64,000 bases of DNA, from contig NC_079876.1 in assembly GCF_029227915.1 (NCBI RefSeq), forward strand, positions 32,035,828 through 32,099,827. Direction: 5' to 3'. The stretch is from Hydractinia symbiolongicarpus (lineage: Eukaryota; Cnidaria; Hydrozoa; Anthoathecata; Hydractiniidae). The translations under genes were made by a program, and so were the position numbers. The notes beneath the pieces are model-generated. The model was not told the origin of the DNA, did not search any database, and was given only the letters and a program-made list of their open reading frames with translations. Positions 32,893 to 46,845 of this stretch are shown piece after piece. Numbering within the stretch: position 1 is the first letter of the stretch; every line of letters begins with the position of its first letter.

Positions 32893-33779
32893 TCGGCCAT
32901 GATCAATTCTATCACATGGCAAAGGTCTGTACGTTGTGATAGACACTTGACCAGATCAAAAAGAATGTTTGAAGATTCGCTGCGAGTAGGGTTCGAACCT
33001 ACGCGGGAAGATCCCATTAGATTTCAAGTCTAACGCCTTAACCACTCGGCCATCGCAGCAGAAATTGCTGGGTAACCAGAATAATTCACCAGCTCACCAC
33101 TCAGGTGCCGAAGAGGACAAAAAGCCAACTAGTAGGGGACACCCGGGTTTGAACCAGGGACCTCTCGATCTGCAGTCGAATGCTCTACCACTGAGCTATA
33201 TCCCCAGCCAAGGACGGAATCCACGCACAGGGTATATAACATCAACGCGTGAGAGAGCAACTTAACTTAAAAAATGTACACTTCCCGCACCGGGAATCGA
33301 ACCCGGGCCGCCTGGGTGAAAACCAGAAATCCTAACCACTAGACCATGCGGGACACATTCGCACCACTAAGTAATTTAGATGTCATGCTTTTTCTGACAA
33401 TTTGAACTAGCTCTGTCTTTCTGTTCGTGTCAAAAACACCTTTTTGCGTCCGCTGCGAGTAGGATTCGAACCTACGCGGGAAGATCCCATTTGATTTCTA
33501 GTCAAACGCCTTAACCACTCGGCCATCGCAGCCTGACAAACCGCTGGCCATTGCCACAAGGCCGACCAGAAAGCACAACATTACTGCTAAAGGCACTGCC
33601 CGGATTTGAACCGGGGATCTCCTGTTTACTAGACAGGCGCTTTAACCGCTAAGCCACAGCGCCTGCCTGTTGGGAGATTTTGAAAATCTCAATATCACAC
33701 GTCTGAAATGCCGTTAAGGCTACTAACACACCGGGACGTGATACACTGTCACTCGGAAATTTTGGAAATGAGTAGTAAC
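32617..33779. repeat. Array unit 29
   Basis: Gly 32617-32687 (+); minus strand: Phe 32825-32897 (C3-C70), Ser(UGA) 32978-33059, Cys 33134-33205, Glu 33282-33353, Ser(AGA) 33451-33532, Thr 33591-33663. Confidence 0.95.
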
Positions 33780-34004
33780 GCATTGGTGGTTCAGTGGTAG
33801 AATTCTCGCCTGCCACGCGGGAGACCGGGGTTCGATTCCCCGCCAATGCATCGTGTTTTACCTACACCAGAAAATACCCTCCGTAAAAAAGAAAGGAAGG
33901 AAAATAAATAAAAAAACATAGCTGAGGAAAAGTGCTACGGCTGCTTGCATTCACCACCTCAAACCGCCCTGCTGGGCAGTGATAAAATGCGGAGACCCGG
34001 GATT

Positions 34005-34055
<51 letters not shown>

Positions 34056-34942
34056 TCGGCCATGATCAATTCTATCACATGGCAAAGGTCTGTACGTTGT
34101 GATAGACACTTGACCAGATCAAAAAGAATGTTTGAAGATTCGCTGCGAGTAGGGTTCGAACCTACGCGGGAAGATCCCATTAGATTTCAAGTCTAACGCC
34201 TTAACCACTCGGCCATCGCAGCAGAAATTGCTGGGTAACCAGAATAATTCACCAGCTCACCACTCAGGTGCCGAAGAGGACAAAAAGCCAACTAGTAGGG
34301 GACACCCGGGTTTGAACCAGGGACCTCTCGATCTGCAGTCGAATGCTCTACCACTGAGCTATATCCCCAGCCAAGGACGGAATCCACGCACAGGGTATAT
34401 AACATCAACGCGTGAGAGAGCAACTTAACTTAAAAAATGTACACTTCCCGCACCGGGAATCGAACCCGGGCCGCCTGGGTGAAAACCAGAAATCCTAACC
34501 ACTAGACCATGCGGGACACATTCGCACCACTAAGTAATTTAGATGTCATGCTTTTTCTGACAATTTGAACTAGCTCTGTCTTTCTGTTCGTGTCAAAAAC
34601 ACCTTTTTGCGTCCGCTGCGAGTAGGATTCGAACCTACGCGGGAAGATCCCATTTGATTTCTAGTCAAACGCCTTAACCACTCGGCCATCGCAGCCTGAC
34701 AAACCGCTGGCCATTGCCACAAGGCCGACCAGAAAGCACAACATTACTGCTAAAGGCACTGCCCGGATTTGAACCGGGGATCTCCTGTTTACTAGACAGG
34801 CGCTTTAACCGCTAAGCCACAGCGCCTGCCTGTTGGGAGATTTTGAAAATCTCAATATCACACGTCTGAAATGCCGTTAAGGCTACTAACACACCGGGAC
34901 GTGATACACTGTCACTCGGAAATTTTGGAAATGAGTAGTAAC
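33780..34942. repeat. Array unit 30
   Basis: Gly 33780-33850 (+); minus strand: Phe 33988-34060 (C3-C70), Ser(UGA) 34141-34222, Cys 34297-34368, Glu 34445-34516, Ser(AGA) 34614-34695, Thr 34754-34826. Confidence 0.95.
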
Positions 34943-35167
34943 GCATTGGTGGTTCAGTGGTAGAATTCTCGCCTGCCACGCGGGAGACCGGGGTTCGATT
35001 CCCCGCCAATGCATCGTGTTTTACCTACACCAGAAAATACCCTCCGTAAAAAAGAAAGGAAGGAAAATAAATAAAAAAACATAGCTGAGGAAAAGTGCTA
35101 CGGCTGCTTGCATTCACCACCTCAAACCGCCCTGCTGGGCAGTGATAAAATGCCGAGACCCGGGATT

Positions 35168-35218
<51 letters not shown>

Positions 35219-36105
35219 TCGGCCATGATCAATTCTATCATATGGCAAAGGTCTGTACGTTGTGATAGACACTTGACCAGATCAAAAAGAATGTTTGAAG
35301 ATTCGCTGCGAGTAGGGTTCGAACCTACGCGGGAAGATCCCATTAGATTTCAAGTCTAACGCCTTAACCACTCGGCCATCGCAGCAGAAATTGCTGGGTA
35401 ACCAGAATAATTCACCAGCTCACCACTCAGGTGCCAAAGAGGACAAAAAGCCAACTAGTAGGGGACACCCGGGTTTGAACCAGGGACCTCTCGATCTGCA
35501 GTCGAATGCTCTACCACTGAGCTATATCCCCAGCCAAGGACGGAATCCACGCACAGGGTATATAACATCAACGCGTGAGAGAGCAACTTAACTTAAAAAA
35601 TGTACACTTCCCGCACCGGGAATCGAACCCGGGCCGCCTGGGTGAAAACCAGAAATCCTAACCACTAGACCATGCGGGACACATTCGCACCACTAAGTAA
35701 TTTAGATGTCATGCTTTTTCTGACAATTTGAACTAGCTCTGTCTTTCTGTTCGTGTCAAAAACACCTTTTTGCGTCCGCTGCGAGTAGGATTCGAACCTA
35801 CGCGGGAAGATCCCATTTGATTTCTAGTCAAACGCCTTAACAACTCGGCCATCGCAGCCTGACAAACCGCTGGCCATTGCCACAAGGCCGACCAGAAAGC
35901 ACAACTTTACTGCTAAAGGCACTGCCCGGATTTGAACCGGGGATCTCCTGTTTACTAGACAGGCGCTTTAACCGCTAAGCCACAGCGCCTGCCTGTTGGG
36001 AGTTTTTGAAAATCTCAATATCACACGTCTGAAATGCCGTTAAGGCTACTAACACACCGGGACGTGATACACTGTCACTCGGAAATTTTGGAAATGAGTA
36101 GTAAC
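34943..36105. repeat. Array unit 31
   Basis: Gly 34943-35013 (+); minus strand: Phe 35151-35223, Ser(UGA) 35304-35385, Cys 35460-35531, Glu 35608-35679, Ser(AGA) 35777-35858 (D-loop GG changed), Thr 35917-35989. The palindrome is changed. Confidence 0.95.
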
Positions 36106-36330
36106 GCATTGGTGGTTCAGTGGTAGAATTCTCGCCTGCCACGCGGGAGACCGGGGTTCGATTCCCCGCCAATGCATCGTGTTTTACCTACACCAGAAAA
36201 TACCCTCCGTAAAAAAGAAAGGAAGGAAAATAAATAAAAAAACATAGCTGAGGAAAAGTGCTACGGCTGCTTGCATTCACCACCTCAAACCGCCCTGCTG
36301 GGCAGTGATAAAATGCGGAGACCCGGGATT

Positions 36331-36381
<51 letters not shown>

Positions 36382-37267
36382 TCGGCCATGATCAATTCTA
36401 TCACATGGCAAAGGTCTGTACGTTGTGATAGACACTTGACCAGATCAAAAAGAATGTTTGAAGATTCGCTGCGAGTAGGGTTCGAACCTACGCGGGAAGA
36501 TCCCATTAGATTTCAAGTCTAACGCCTTAACCACTCGGCCATCGCAGCAGAAATTGCTGGGTAACCAGAATAATTCACCAGCTCACCACTCAGGTGCCGA
36601 AGAGGACAAAAAGCCAACTAGTAGGGGACACCCGGGTTTGAACCAGGGACCTCTCGATCTGCAGTCGAATGCTCTACCACTGAGCTATATCCCCAGCCAA
36701 GGACGGAATCCACGCACAGGGTATATAACATCAACGCGTGAGAGAGCAACTTAACTTAAAAAATGTACACTTCCCGCACCGGGAATCGAACCCGGTCCGC
36801 CTGGGTGAAAACCAGAAATCCTAACCACTAGACCATGCGGGACACATTCGCACCACTAAGTAATTTAGATGTCATGCTTTTTCTGACAATTTGAACTAGC
36901 TCTGTCTTTCTGTTCGTGTCAAAAACACCTTTTTGCGTCCGCTGCGAGTAGGATTCGAACCTACGCGGGAAGATCCCATTTGATTTCTAGTCAAACGCCT
37001 TAACCACTCGGCCATCGCAGCCTGACAAACCCCTGGCCATTGCCACAAGGCCGACCAGAAAGCACAACATTACTGCTAAAGGCACAGCCCGGATTTGAAC
37101 CGGGGATCTCCTGTTTACTAGACAGGCGCTTTAACCGCTAAGCCACAGCGCCTGCCTGTTGGGAGATTTTGAAAATCTCAATATCACACTCTGAAATGCC
37201 GTTAAGGCTACTAACACACCGGGACGTGATACACTGTCACTCGGAAATTTTGGAAATGAGTAGTAAC
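36106..37267. repeat. Array unit 32 (1,162 bp)
   Basis: Gly 36106-36176 (+); minus strand: Phe 36314-36386 (C3-C70), Ser(UGA) 36467-36548, Cys 36623-36694, Glu 36771-36842 (variable-loop change), Ser(AGA) 36940-37021, Thr 37080-37152 (U6-U67 mismatch). One base is lost in the spacer between Thr and the next Gly. Confidence 0.95.
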
Positions 37268-37497
37268 GCATTGGTGGTTCAGTGGTAGAATTCTCGCCTG
37301 CCACGCGGGAGACCGGGGTTCGATTCCCCGCCAATGCATCGTGTTTTACCTACACCAGAAAATACCCTCCGTAAAAAAGAAAGGAAGGAAAATAAATAAA
37401 AAAACATAGCTGAGGAAAAGTGCTACGGCTGCTTGCATTCACCACCTCAAACCGCCCTGCTGGGCAGTGATAAAATGGCGAGACCCGGGATTGAACA

Positions 37498-37543
<46 letters not shown>

Positions 37544-38429
37544 TCGGCCATGATCAATTCTATCACATGGCAAAGGTCTGTACGTTGTGATAGACACTTG
37601 ACCAGATCAAAAAGAATGTTTGAAGATTCGCTGCGAGTAGGGTTCGAACCTACGCGGGAAGATCCCATTAGATTTCAAGTCTAACGCCTTAACCACTCGG
37701 CCATCGCAGCAGAAATTGCTGGGTAACCAGAATAATTCACCAGCTCACCACTCAGGTGCCGAAGAGGACAAAAAGCCAACTAGTAGGGGACACCCGGGTT
37801 TGAACCAGGGACCTCTCGATCTGCAGTCGAATGCTCTACCACTGAGCTATATCCCCAGCCAAGGACGGAATCCACGCACAGGGTATATAACATCAACGCG
37901 TGAGAGAGCAACTTAACTTAAAAATGTACACTTCCCGCACCGGGAATCGAACCCGGGCCGCCTGGGTGAAAACCAGAAATCCTAACCACTAGACCATGCG
38001 GGACACATTCGCACCACTAAGTAATTTAGATGTCATGCTTTTTCTGACAATTTGAACTAGCTCTGTCTTTCTGTTCGTGTCAAAAACACCTTTTTGCGTC
38101 CGCTGCGAGTAGGATTCGAACCTACGCGGGAAGATCCCATTTGATTTCTAGTCAAACGCCTTAACCACTCGGCCATCGCAGCCTGACAAACCGCTGGCCA
38201 TTGCCACAAGGCCGACCAGAAAGCACAACATTACTGCTAAAGGCACTGCCCGGATTTGAACCGGGGATCTCCTGTTTACTAGACAGGCGCTTTAACCGCT
38301 AAGCCACAGCGCCTGCCTGTTGGGAGATTTTGAAAATCTCAATATCACACGTCTGAAATGCCGTTAAGGCTACTAACACACCGGGACGTGATACACTGTC
38401 ACTCGGAAATTTTGGAAATGAGTAGTAAC
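37268..38429. repeat. Array unit 33 (1,162 bp)
   Basis: Gly 37268-37338 (+); minus strand: Phe 37476-37548 (C2-C71 and U52-C62 mismatches), Ser(UGA) 37629-37710, Cys 37785-37856, Glu 37932-38003, Ser(AGA) 38101-38182, Thr 38241-38313. One A is lost in the oligo-T stop of Glu. Confidence 0.95.
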
Positions 38430-38654
38430 GCATTGGTGGTTCAGTGGTAGAATTCTCGCCTGCCACGCGGGAGACCGGGGTTCGATTCCCCGCCAATGCA
38501 TCGTGTTTTACCTACACCAGAAAATACCCTCCGTAAAAAAGAAAGGAAGGAAAATAAATAAAAAAACATAGCTGAGGAAAAGTGCTACGGCTGCTTGCAT
38601 TCACCACCTCAAACCGCCCTGTTGGGCAGTGATAAAATGCCGAGAGCCGGGATT

Positions 38655-38705
<51 letters not shown>

Positions 38706-39592
38706 TCGGCCATGATCAATTCTATCACATGGCAAAGGTCTGTACGTTGTGATAGACACTTGACCAGATCAAAAAGAATGTTTGAAGATTCGCTGCGAGT
38801 AGGGTTCGAACCTACGCGGGAAGATCCCATTAGATTTCAAGTCTAACGCCTTAACCACTCGGCCATCGCAGCAGAAATTGCTGGGTAACCAGAATAATTC
38901 ACCAGCTCACCACTCAGGTGCCGAAGAGGACAAAAAGCCAACTAGTAGGGGACACCCGGGTTTGAACCAGGGACCTCTCGATCTGCAGTCGAATGCTCTA
39001 CCACTGAGCTATATCCCCAGCCAAGGACGGAATCCACGCACAGGGTATATAACATCAACGCGTGAGAGAGGAACTTAACTTAAAGAATGTACACTTCCCG
39101 CACCGGGAATCGAAGCCGGGCCGCCTGGGTGAAAACCAGAAATCCTAACCACTAGACCATGCGGGACACATTCGCACCACTAAGTAATTTAGATGTCATG
39201 CTTTTTCTGACAATTTGAACTAGCTCTGTCTTTCTGTTCGTGTCAAAAACACCTTTTTGCGTCCGCTGCGAGTAGGATTCGAACCTACGCGGGAAGATCC
39301 CATTTGATTTCTAGTCAAACGCCTTAACCACTCGGCCATCGCAGCCTGACAAACCGCTGGCCATTGCCACAAGGCCGACCAGAAAGCACAACATTACTGC
39401 TAAAGGCACTGCCCGGATTTGAACCGGGGATCTCCTGTTTACTAGACAGGCGCTTTAACCGCTAAGCCACAGCGCCTGCCTGTTGGGAGATTTTGAAAAT
39501 CTCAATATCACACGTCTGAAATGCCGTTAAGGCTACTAACACACCGGGACGTGATACACTGTCACTCGGAAATTTTGGAAATGAGTAGTAAC
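38430..39592. repeat. Array unit 34
   Basis: Gly 38430-38500 (+); minus strand: Phe 38638-38710 (C49-C65 mismatch), Ser(UGA) 38791-38872, Cys 38947-39018, Glu 39095-39166 (G53 to C, B box damaged), Ser(AGA) 39264-39345, Thr 39404-39476. Confidence 0.95.
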
Positions 39593-39817
39593 GCATTGGT
39601 GGTTCAGTGGTAGAATTCTCGCCTGCCACGCGGGAGACCGGGGTTCGATTCCCCGCCAATGCATCGTGTTTTACCTACACCAGAAAATACCCTCCGTAAA
39701 AAAGAAAGGAAGGAAAATAAATAAAAAAACATAGCTGAGGAAAAGTGCTACGGCTGCTTGCATTCACCACCTCAAACCGCCCTGCTGGGCAGTGATAAAA
39801 TGCCGAGACCCGGGATT

Positions 39818-39867
<50 letters not shown>

Positions 39868-40755
39868 ATCGGCCATGATCAATTCTATCACATGGCAAAG
39901 GTCTGTACGTTGTGATAGACACTTGACCAGATCAAAAAGAATGTTTGAAGATTCGCTGCGAGTAGGGTTCGAACCTACGCGGGAAGATCCCATTAGATTT
40001 CAAGTCTAACGCCTTAACCACTCGGCCATCGCAGCAGAAATTGCTGGGTAACCAGAATAATTCACCAGCTCACCACTCAGGTGCCGAAGAGGACAAAAAG
40101 CCAACTAGTAGGGGACACCCGGGTTTGAACCAGGGACCTCTCGATCTGCAGTCGAATGCTCTACCACTGAGCTATATCCCCAGCCAAGGACGGAATCCAC
40201 GCACAGGGTATATAACATCAACGCGTGAGAGAGCAACTTAACTTAAAAAATGTACACTTCCCGCACCGGGAATCGAACCCGGGCCGCCTGGGTGAAAACC
40301 AGAAATCCTAACCACTAGACCATGCGGGACACATTCGCACCACTAAGTAATTTAGATGTCATGCTTTTTCTGACAATTTGAACTAGCTCTGTCTTTCTGT
40401 TCGTGTCAAAAACACCTTTTTGCGTCCGCTGCGAGTAGGATTCGAACCTACGCGGTAAGATCTCATTTGATTTCTAGTCAAACGCCTTAACCACTCGGCC
40501 ATCGCAGCCTGACAAACCGCTGGCCATTGCCACAAGGCCGACCAGAAAGCACAACATTACTGCTAAAGGCACTGCCCGGATTTGAACCGGGGATCTCCTG
40601 TTTACTAGACAGGCGCTTTAACCGCTAAGCCACAGCGCCTGCCTGTTGGGAGATTTTGAAAATCTCAATATCACACGTCTGAAATGCCGTTAAGGCTACT
40701 AACACACCGGGACGTGATACACTGTCACTCGGAAATTTTGGAAATGAGTAGTAAC
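39593..40755. repeat. Array unit 35
   Basis: Gly 39593-39663 (+); minus strand: Phe 39801-39873 (U6-C67 mismatch), Ser(UGA) 39954-40035, Cys 40110-40181, Glu 40258-40329, Ser(AGA) 40427-40508 (two variable-arm changes), Thr 40567-40639. Confidence 0.95.
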
Positions 40756-40980
40756 GCATTGGTGGTTCAGTGGTAGAATTCTCGCCTGCCACGCGGGAGA
40801 CCGGGGTTCGATTCCCCGCCAATGCATCGTGTTTTACCTACACCAGAAAATACCCCCCGTAAAAAAGAAAGGAAGGAAAATAAATAAAAAAACATAGCTG
40901 AGGAAAAGTGCTACGGCTGCTTGCATTCACCACCTCAAACCGCCCTGCTGGGCAGTGATAAAATGCCGAGACCCGGGATT

Positions 40981-41031
<51 letters not shown>

Positions 41032-41918
41032 TCGGCCATGATCAATTTTATCACATGGCAAAGGTCTGTACGTTGTGATAGACACTTGACCAGATCAAAA
41101 AGAATGTTTGAAGATTCGCTGCGAGTAGGGTTCGAACCTACGCGGGAAGATCCCATTAGATTTCAAGTCTAACGCCCTAACCACTTGGCCATCGCAGCAG
41201 AAATTGCTGGGTAACTAGAATAATTCACCAGCTCACCACTCAGGTGCCGAAGAGGACAAAAAGCCAACTAGTAGGGGACACCCGGGTTTGAACCAGGGAC
41301 CTCTCGATCTGCAGTCGAATGCTCTACCACTGAGCTATATCCCCAGCCAAGGACGGAATCCACGCACAGGGTATATAACATCAACGCGTGAGAGAGCAAC
41401 TTAACTTAAAGAATGTACACTTCCCGCACCGGGAATCGAACCCGGGCCGCCTGGGTGAAAACCAGAAATCCTAACCACTAGACCATGCGGGACACATTCG
41501 CACCACTAAGTAATTTAGATGTCATGCTTTTTCTGACAATTTGAACTAGCTCTGTCTTTCTGTTCGTGTCAAAAACACCTTTTTGCGTCCGCTGCGAGTA
41601 GGATTCGAACCTACGCGGGAAGATCCCATTTGATTTCTAGTCAAACGCCTTAACCACTCGGCCATCGCAGCCTGACAAACCGCTGGCCATTGCCACAAGG
41701 CCGACCAGAAAGCACAACATTACTGCTAAAGGCACTGCCCGGATTTGAACCGGGGATCTCCTGTTTACTAGACAGGCGCTTTAACCGCTAAGCCACAGCG
41801 CCTGCCTGTTGGGAAATTTTGAAAATCTCAATATCACACGTCTGAAATGCCGTTAAGGCTACTAACACACCGGGACGTGATACACTGTCACTCGGAAATT
41901 TTGGAAATGAGTAGTAAC
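40756..41918. repeat. Array unit 36
   Basis: Gly 40756-40826 (+); minus strand: Phe 40964-41036, Ser(UGA) 41117-41198 (D-arm changes), Cys 41273-41344, Glu 41421-41492, Ser(AGA) 41590-41671, Thr 41730-41802. The palindrome is changed by one base. Confidence 0.95.
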
Positions 41919-41988
41919 GCATTGGTGGTTCAGTGGTAGAATTCTCGCCTGCCGCGCGGAGACCGGGGTTCGATTCCCCGCAAATGCA
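41919..41988 (+). pseudogene. Damaged tRNA-Gly, unit 37
   Basis: 70 nt: one G is lost from the 3' side of the anticodon stem, A38 is G, and a C-to-A change breaks an acceptor pair. Likely non-functional although the boxes remain. Confidence 0.75.
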
Positions 41989-42142
41989 TCGTGTTTTACC
42001 TACACCAGAAAATACCTTCCGTAAATAAGAAAGGAAGGAAAATAAATAAAAAAACATAGCTGAGGAAAAGTGCTACGGCTGCTTGCATTCACCACCTCAA
42101 ACCGCCCTGCTGGGCAGTGATAAAATGCCGAGACCCGGGATT

Positions 42143-42193
<51 letters not shown>

Positions 42194-43080
42194 TCGGCCA
42201 TGATCAATTCTATCACATGGCAAAGGTCTGTACGTTGTGATAGACACTTGACCAGATCAAAAAGAATGTTTGAAGATTCGCTGCGAGTAGGGTTCGAACC
42301 TACGCGGGAAGATCCCATTAGATTTCAAGTCTAACGCCTTAACCACTCGGCCATCGCAGCAGAAATTGCTGGGTAACCAGAATAATTCACCAGCTCACCA
42401 CTCAGGTGCCGAAGAGGACAAAAAGCCAACTAGTAGGGGACACCCTGGTTTGAACCAGGGACCTCTCGATCTGCAGTCGAATGCTCTACCACTGAGCTAT
42501 ATCCCCAGCCAAGGACGGAATCCACGCACAGGGTATAAAACATCAACGCGTGAGAGAGCAACTTAACTTAAAAAATGTACACTTCCCGCACCGGGAATCG
42601 AACCCGGGCCGCCTGGGTGAAAACCAGAAATCCTAACCACTAGACCATGCGGGACACATTCGCACCACTAAGTAATTTAGATGTCATGCTTTTTCTGACA
42701 ATTTGAACTAGCTCTGTCTTTCTGTTCGTGTCAAAAACACCTTTTTGCGTCCGCTGCGAGTAGGATTCGAACCTACGCGGGAAGATCCCATTTGATTTCT
42801 AGTCAAACGCCTTAACCACTCGGCCATCGCAGCCTGACAAACCGGTGGCCATTGCCACAAGGCCGACCAGAAAGCACAACATTACTGCTAAAGGCACTGC
42901 CCGGATTTGAACCGGGGATCTCCTGTTTACTAGACAGGCGCTTTAACCGCTAAGCCAGAGCGCCTGCCTGTTGGGAGATTTTGAAAATCTCAATATCACA
43001 CGTCTGAAATGCCGTTAAGGCTACTAACACACCGGGACGTGATACACTGTCACTCGGAAATTTTGGAAATGAGTAGTAAC
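41919..43080. repeat. Array unit 37 (1,162 bp)
   Basis: Gly 41919-41988 (+, damaged, 70 nt); minus strand: Phe 42126-42198, Ser(UGA) 42279-42360, Cys 42435-42506 (G52-A62 mismatch), Glu 42583-42654, Ser(AGA) 42752-42833, Thr 42892-42964 (one acceptor change). The Cys upstream TATATA reads TATAAA here. Confidence 0.95.
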
Positions 43081-43305
43081 GCATTGGTGGTTCAGTGGTA
43101 GAATTCTCGCCTGCCACGCGGGAGACTGGGGTTCGATTCCCCGCCAATGCATCGTGTTTTACCTACACCAGAAAATACCCTCCGTAAAAAAGAAAGGAAG
43201 GAAAATAAATAAAAAAACATAGCTGAGGAAAAGTGCTACGGCTGCTTGCATTCACCACCTCAAACCGCCCTGCTTGGCAGTGATAAAATGCCGAGACCCG
43301 GGATT

Positions 43306-43356
<51 letters not shown>

Positions 43357-44243
43357 TCGGCCATGATCAATTCTATCACATGGCAAAGGTCTGTACGTTG
43401 TGATAGACACTTGACCAGATCAAAAAGAATGTTTGAAGATTCGCTGCGAGTAGAGTTCGAACCTACGCGGGAAGATCCCATTAGATTTCAAGTCTAACGC
43501 CTTAACCACTCGGCCATCGCAGCAGAAATTGCTGGGTAACCAGAATAATTCACCAGCTCACCACTCAGGTGCCGAAGAGGACAAAAAGCCAACTAGTAGG
43601 GGACACCCGGGTTTGAACCAGGGACCTCTCGATCTGCAGTCGAATGCTCTACCACTGAGCTATATGCCCAGCCAAGGACGGAATCCACGCACAGGGTATA
43701 TAACATCAACGCGTGAGAGAGCAACTTAACTTAAAAAATGTACACTTCCCGCACCGGGAATCGAACCCGGGCCGCCTGGGTGAAAACCAGAAATCCTAAC
43801 CACTAGACCATGCGGGACACATTCGCACCACTAAGTAATTTAGATGTCATGCTTTTTCTGACAATTTGAACTAGCTCTGTCTTTCTGTTCGTGTCAAAAA
43901 CACCTTTTTGCGTCCGCTGCGAGTAGGATTCGAACCTACGCGGGAAGATCCCATTTGATTTCTAGTCAGACGCCTTAACCACTCGGCCATCGCAGCCTGA
44001 CAAACCGCTGGCCATTGCCACAAGGCCAACCAGAATGCACAACATTACTGCTAAAGGCACTGCCCGGATTTGAACTGGGGATCTCCTGTTTACTAGACAG
44101 GCGCTTTAACCGCTAAGCCACAGCGCCTGCCTGTTGGGAGATTTTGAAAATCTCAATATCACACGTCTGAAATGCCGTTAAGGCTACTAACACACCGGGA
44201 CGTGATACACTGTCACTCGGAAAATTTGGAACTGAGTAGTAAC
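43081..44243. repeat. Array unit 38
   Basis: Gly 43081-43151 (+, U49-G65 wobble); minus strand: Phe 43289-43361, Ser(UGA) 43442-43523, Cys 43598-43669 (acceptor G4 to C), Glu 43746-43817, Ser(AGA) 43915-43996 (C28-A42 mismatch), Thr 44055-44127 (A52-C62 mismatch). Confidence 0.95.
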
Positions 44244-44468
44244 GCATTGGTGGTTCAGTGGTAGAATTCTCGCCTGCCACGCGGGAGACTGGGGTTCGAT
44301 TCCCCGCCAATGCGTCGTGTTTTACCTACACCAGAAAATACCCTCCGTAAAAAAGAAAGGAAGGAAAATAAATAAAAAAACATAGCTGAGGAAAAGTGCT
44401 ACGGCTGCTTGCATTCACCACCTCAAACCGCCCTGCTGGGCAGTGATAAAATGCCGAGACCCGGGATT

Positions 44469-44519
<51 letters not shown>

Positions 44520-45406
44520 TCGGCCATGATCAAGTCTATCACATGGCAAAAGTCTGTACGTTGTGATAGACACTTGACCAGATCAAAAAGAATGTTTGAA
44601 GATTCGCTGCGAGTAGGGTTCGAACCTACGCGGGAAGATCCCATTAGATTTCAAGTCTAACGCCTTAACCACTCGGCCATCGCAGCAGAAATTGCTGGGT
44701 AACCAGAATAATTCACCAGCTCACCACTCAGGTGGCGAAGAGGACAAAAAGCCAACTAGTAGGGGACACCCGGGTTTGAACCAGGGACCTCTTGATCTGC
44801 AGTCGAATGCTCTACCACTGAGCTATATCCCCAGCCAAGGACGGAATCCACGCACAGGGTATATAACATCAACGCGTGAGAGAGCAACTTAACTTAAAAA
44901 ATGTACACTTCCCGCACCGGGAATCGAACCCGGGCCGCCTGGGTGAAAACCAGAAATCCTAACCACTAGACCATGCGGGACACATTCGCACCACTAAGTA
45001 ATTTAGATGTTATGCTTTTTCTGACAATTTGAACTAGCTCTGTCTTTCTGTTCGTGTCAAAATCACCTTTTTGCGTCCGCTGCGAGTAGGATTCGAACCT
45101 ACGCGGGAAGATCCCATTTGATTTCTAGTCAAACGCCTTAACCACTCGGCCATCGCAGCCTGACAAACCGCTGGCCATTGCCACAAGGCCGACCAGAAAG
45201 CACAACATTACTGCTAAAGGCACTGCCCGGATTTGAACTGGGGATCTCCTGTTTACTAGACAGGCGCTTTAACCGCTAAGCCACAGCGCCTGCCTGTTGG
45301 GAGATTTTGAAAATCTCAATATCACACGTCTGAAATGCCGTTAAGGCTACTAACACACCGGGACGTGATACACTGTCACTCGGAAATTTTGGAAATGAGT
45401 AGTAAC
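44244..45406. repeat. Array unit 39
   Basis: Gly 44244-44314 (+, U49-G65 wobble, G73 for A73); minus strand: Phe 44452-44524, Ser(UGA) 44605-44686, Cys 44761-44832 (C29-A41 mismatch), Glu 44909-44980, Ser(AGA) 45078-45159, Thr 45218-45290 (A52-C62). From about 44,700 it shares variants with unit 42. Confidence 0.95.
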
Positions 45407-45631
45407 GCATTGGTGGTTCAGTGGTAGAATTCTCGCCTGCCACGCGGGAGACCGGGGTTCGATTCCCCGCCAATGCATCGTGTTTTACCTACACCAGAAA
45501 ATACCCTCCGTAAAAAAGAAAGGAAGGAAAATAAATAAAAAAACATAGCTGAGGAAAAGTGCTACGGCTGCTTGCATTCACCACCTCAAACCGCCCTGCT
45601 GGGCAGTGATAAAATGCCGAGACCCGGGATT

Positions 45632-45682
<51 letters not shown>

Positions 45683-46569
45683 TCGGCCATGATCAATTCT
45701 ATCACATGGCAAAGGTCTGTACGTTGTGATAGACACTTGACCAGATCAAAAAGAATGTTTGAAGATTCGCTGCGAGTAGGGTTCGAACCTACGCGGGAAG
45801 ATCCCATTAGATTTCAAGTCTAACGCCTTAACCACTCGGCCATCGCAGCAGAAATTGCTGGGTAACCAGAATAATTCACCAGCTCACCACTCAGGTGCCG
45901 AAGAGGACAAAAAGCCAACTAGTAGGGGACACCCGGGTTTGAACCAGGGACCTCTCGATCTGCAGTCGAATGCTCTACCACTGAGCTATATCCCCAGCCA
46001 AGGACGGAATCCACGCACAGGGTATATAACATCAACGCGTGAGAGAGCAACTTAACTTAAAAAATGTACACTTCCCGCACCGGGAATCGAACCCGGGCCG
46101 CCTGGGTGAAAACCAGAAATCCTAACCACTAGACCATGCGGGACACATTCGCACCACTAAGTAATTTAGATGTCATGCTTTTTCTGACAATTTGAACTAG
46201 CTCTGTCTTTCTGTTCGTGTCAAAAACACCTTTTTGCGTCCGCTGCGAGTAGGATTCGAACCTACGCGGGAAGATCCCATTTGATTTCTAGTCAAACGCC
46301 TTAACCACTCGGCCATCGCAGCCTGACAAACCGCTGGCCATTGCCACAAGGCCGACCAGAAAGCACAACATTACTGCTAAAGGCACTGCCCGGATTTGAA
46401 CTGGGGATCTCCTGTTTACTAGACAGGCGCTTTAACCGCTAAGCCACAGCGCCTGCCTGTTGGGAGATTTTGAAAATCTCAATATCACACGTCTGAAATG
46501 CCGTTAAGGCTACTAACACACCGGGACGTGATACACTGTCACTCGGAAATTTTGGAAATGAGTAGTAAC
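45407..46569. repeat. Array unit 40
   Basis: Gly 45407-45477 (+); minus strand: Phe 45615-45687, Ser(UGA) 45768-45849, Cys 45924-45995, Glu 46072-46143, Ser(AGA) 46241-46322, Thr 46381-46453 (A52-C62). Confidence 0.95.
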
Positions 46570-46794
46570 GCATTGGTGGTTCAGTGGTAGAATTCTCGCC
46601 TGCCACGCGGGAGACCGGGGTTCGATTCCCCGCCAATGCATCGTGTTTTGCCTACACCAGAAAATACCCTCCGTAAAAAAGAAAGGAAGGAAAATAAATA
46701 AAAAAACATAGCTGAGGAAAAGTGCTACGGCTGCTTGCATTCACCACCTCAAACCGCCCTGCTGGGCAGTGATAAAATGCCGAGACCCGGGATT

Positions 46795-46845
<51 letters not shown>

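Noticed and set aside
41788-42057. An 89-codon minus-strand frame, the longest in the window
   Set aside because: It is the fusion of two recurring short frames caused by the 1-base deletion in the damaged Gly gene of unit 37.
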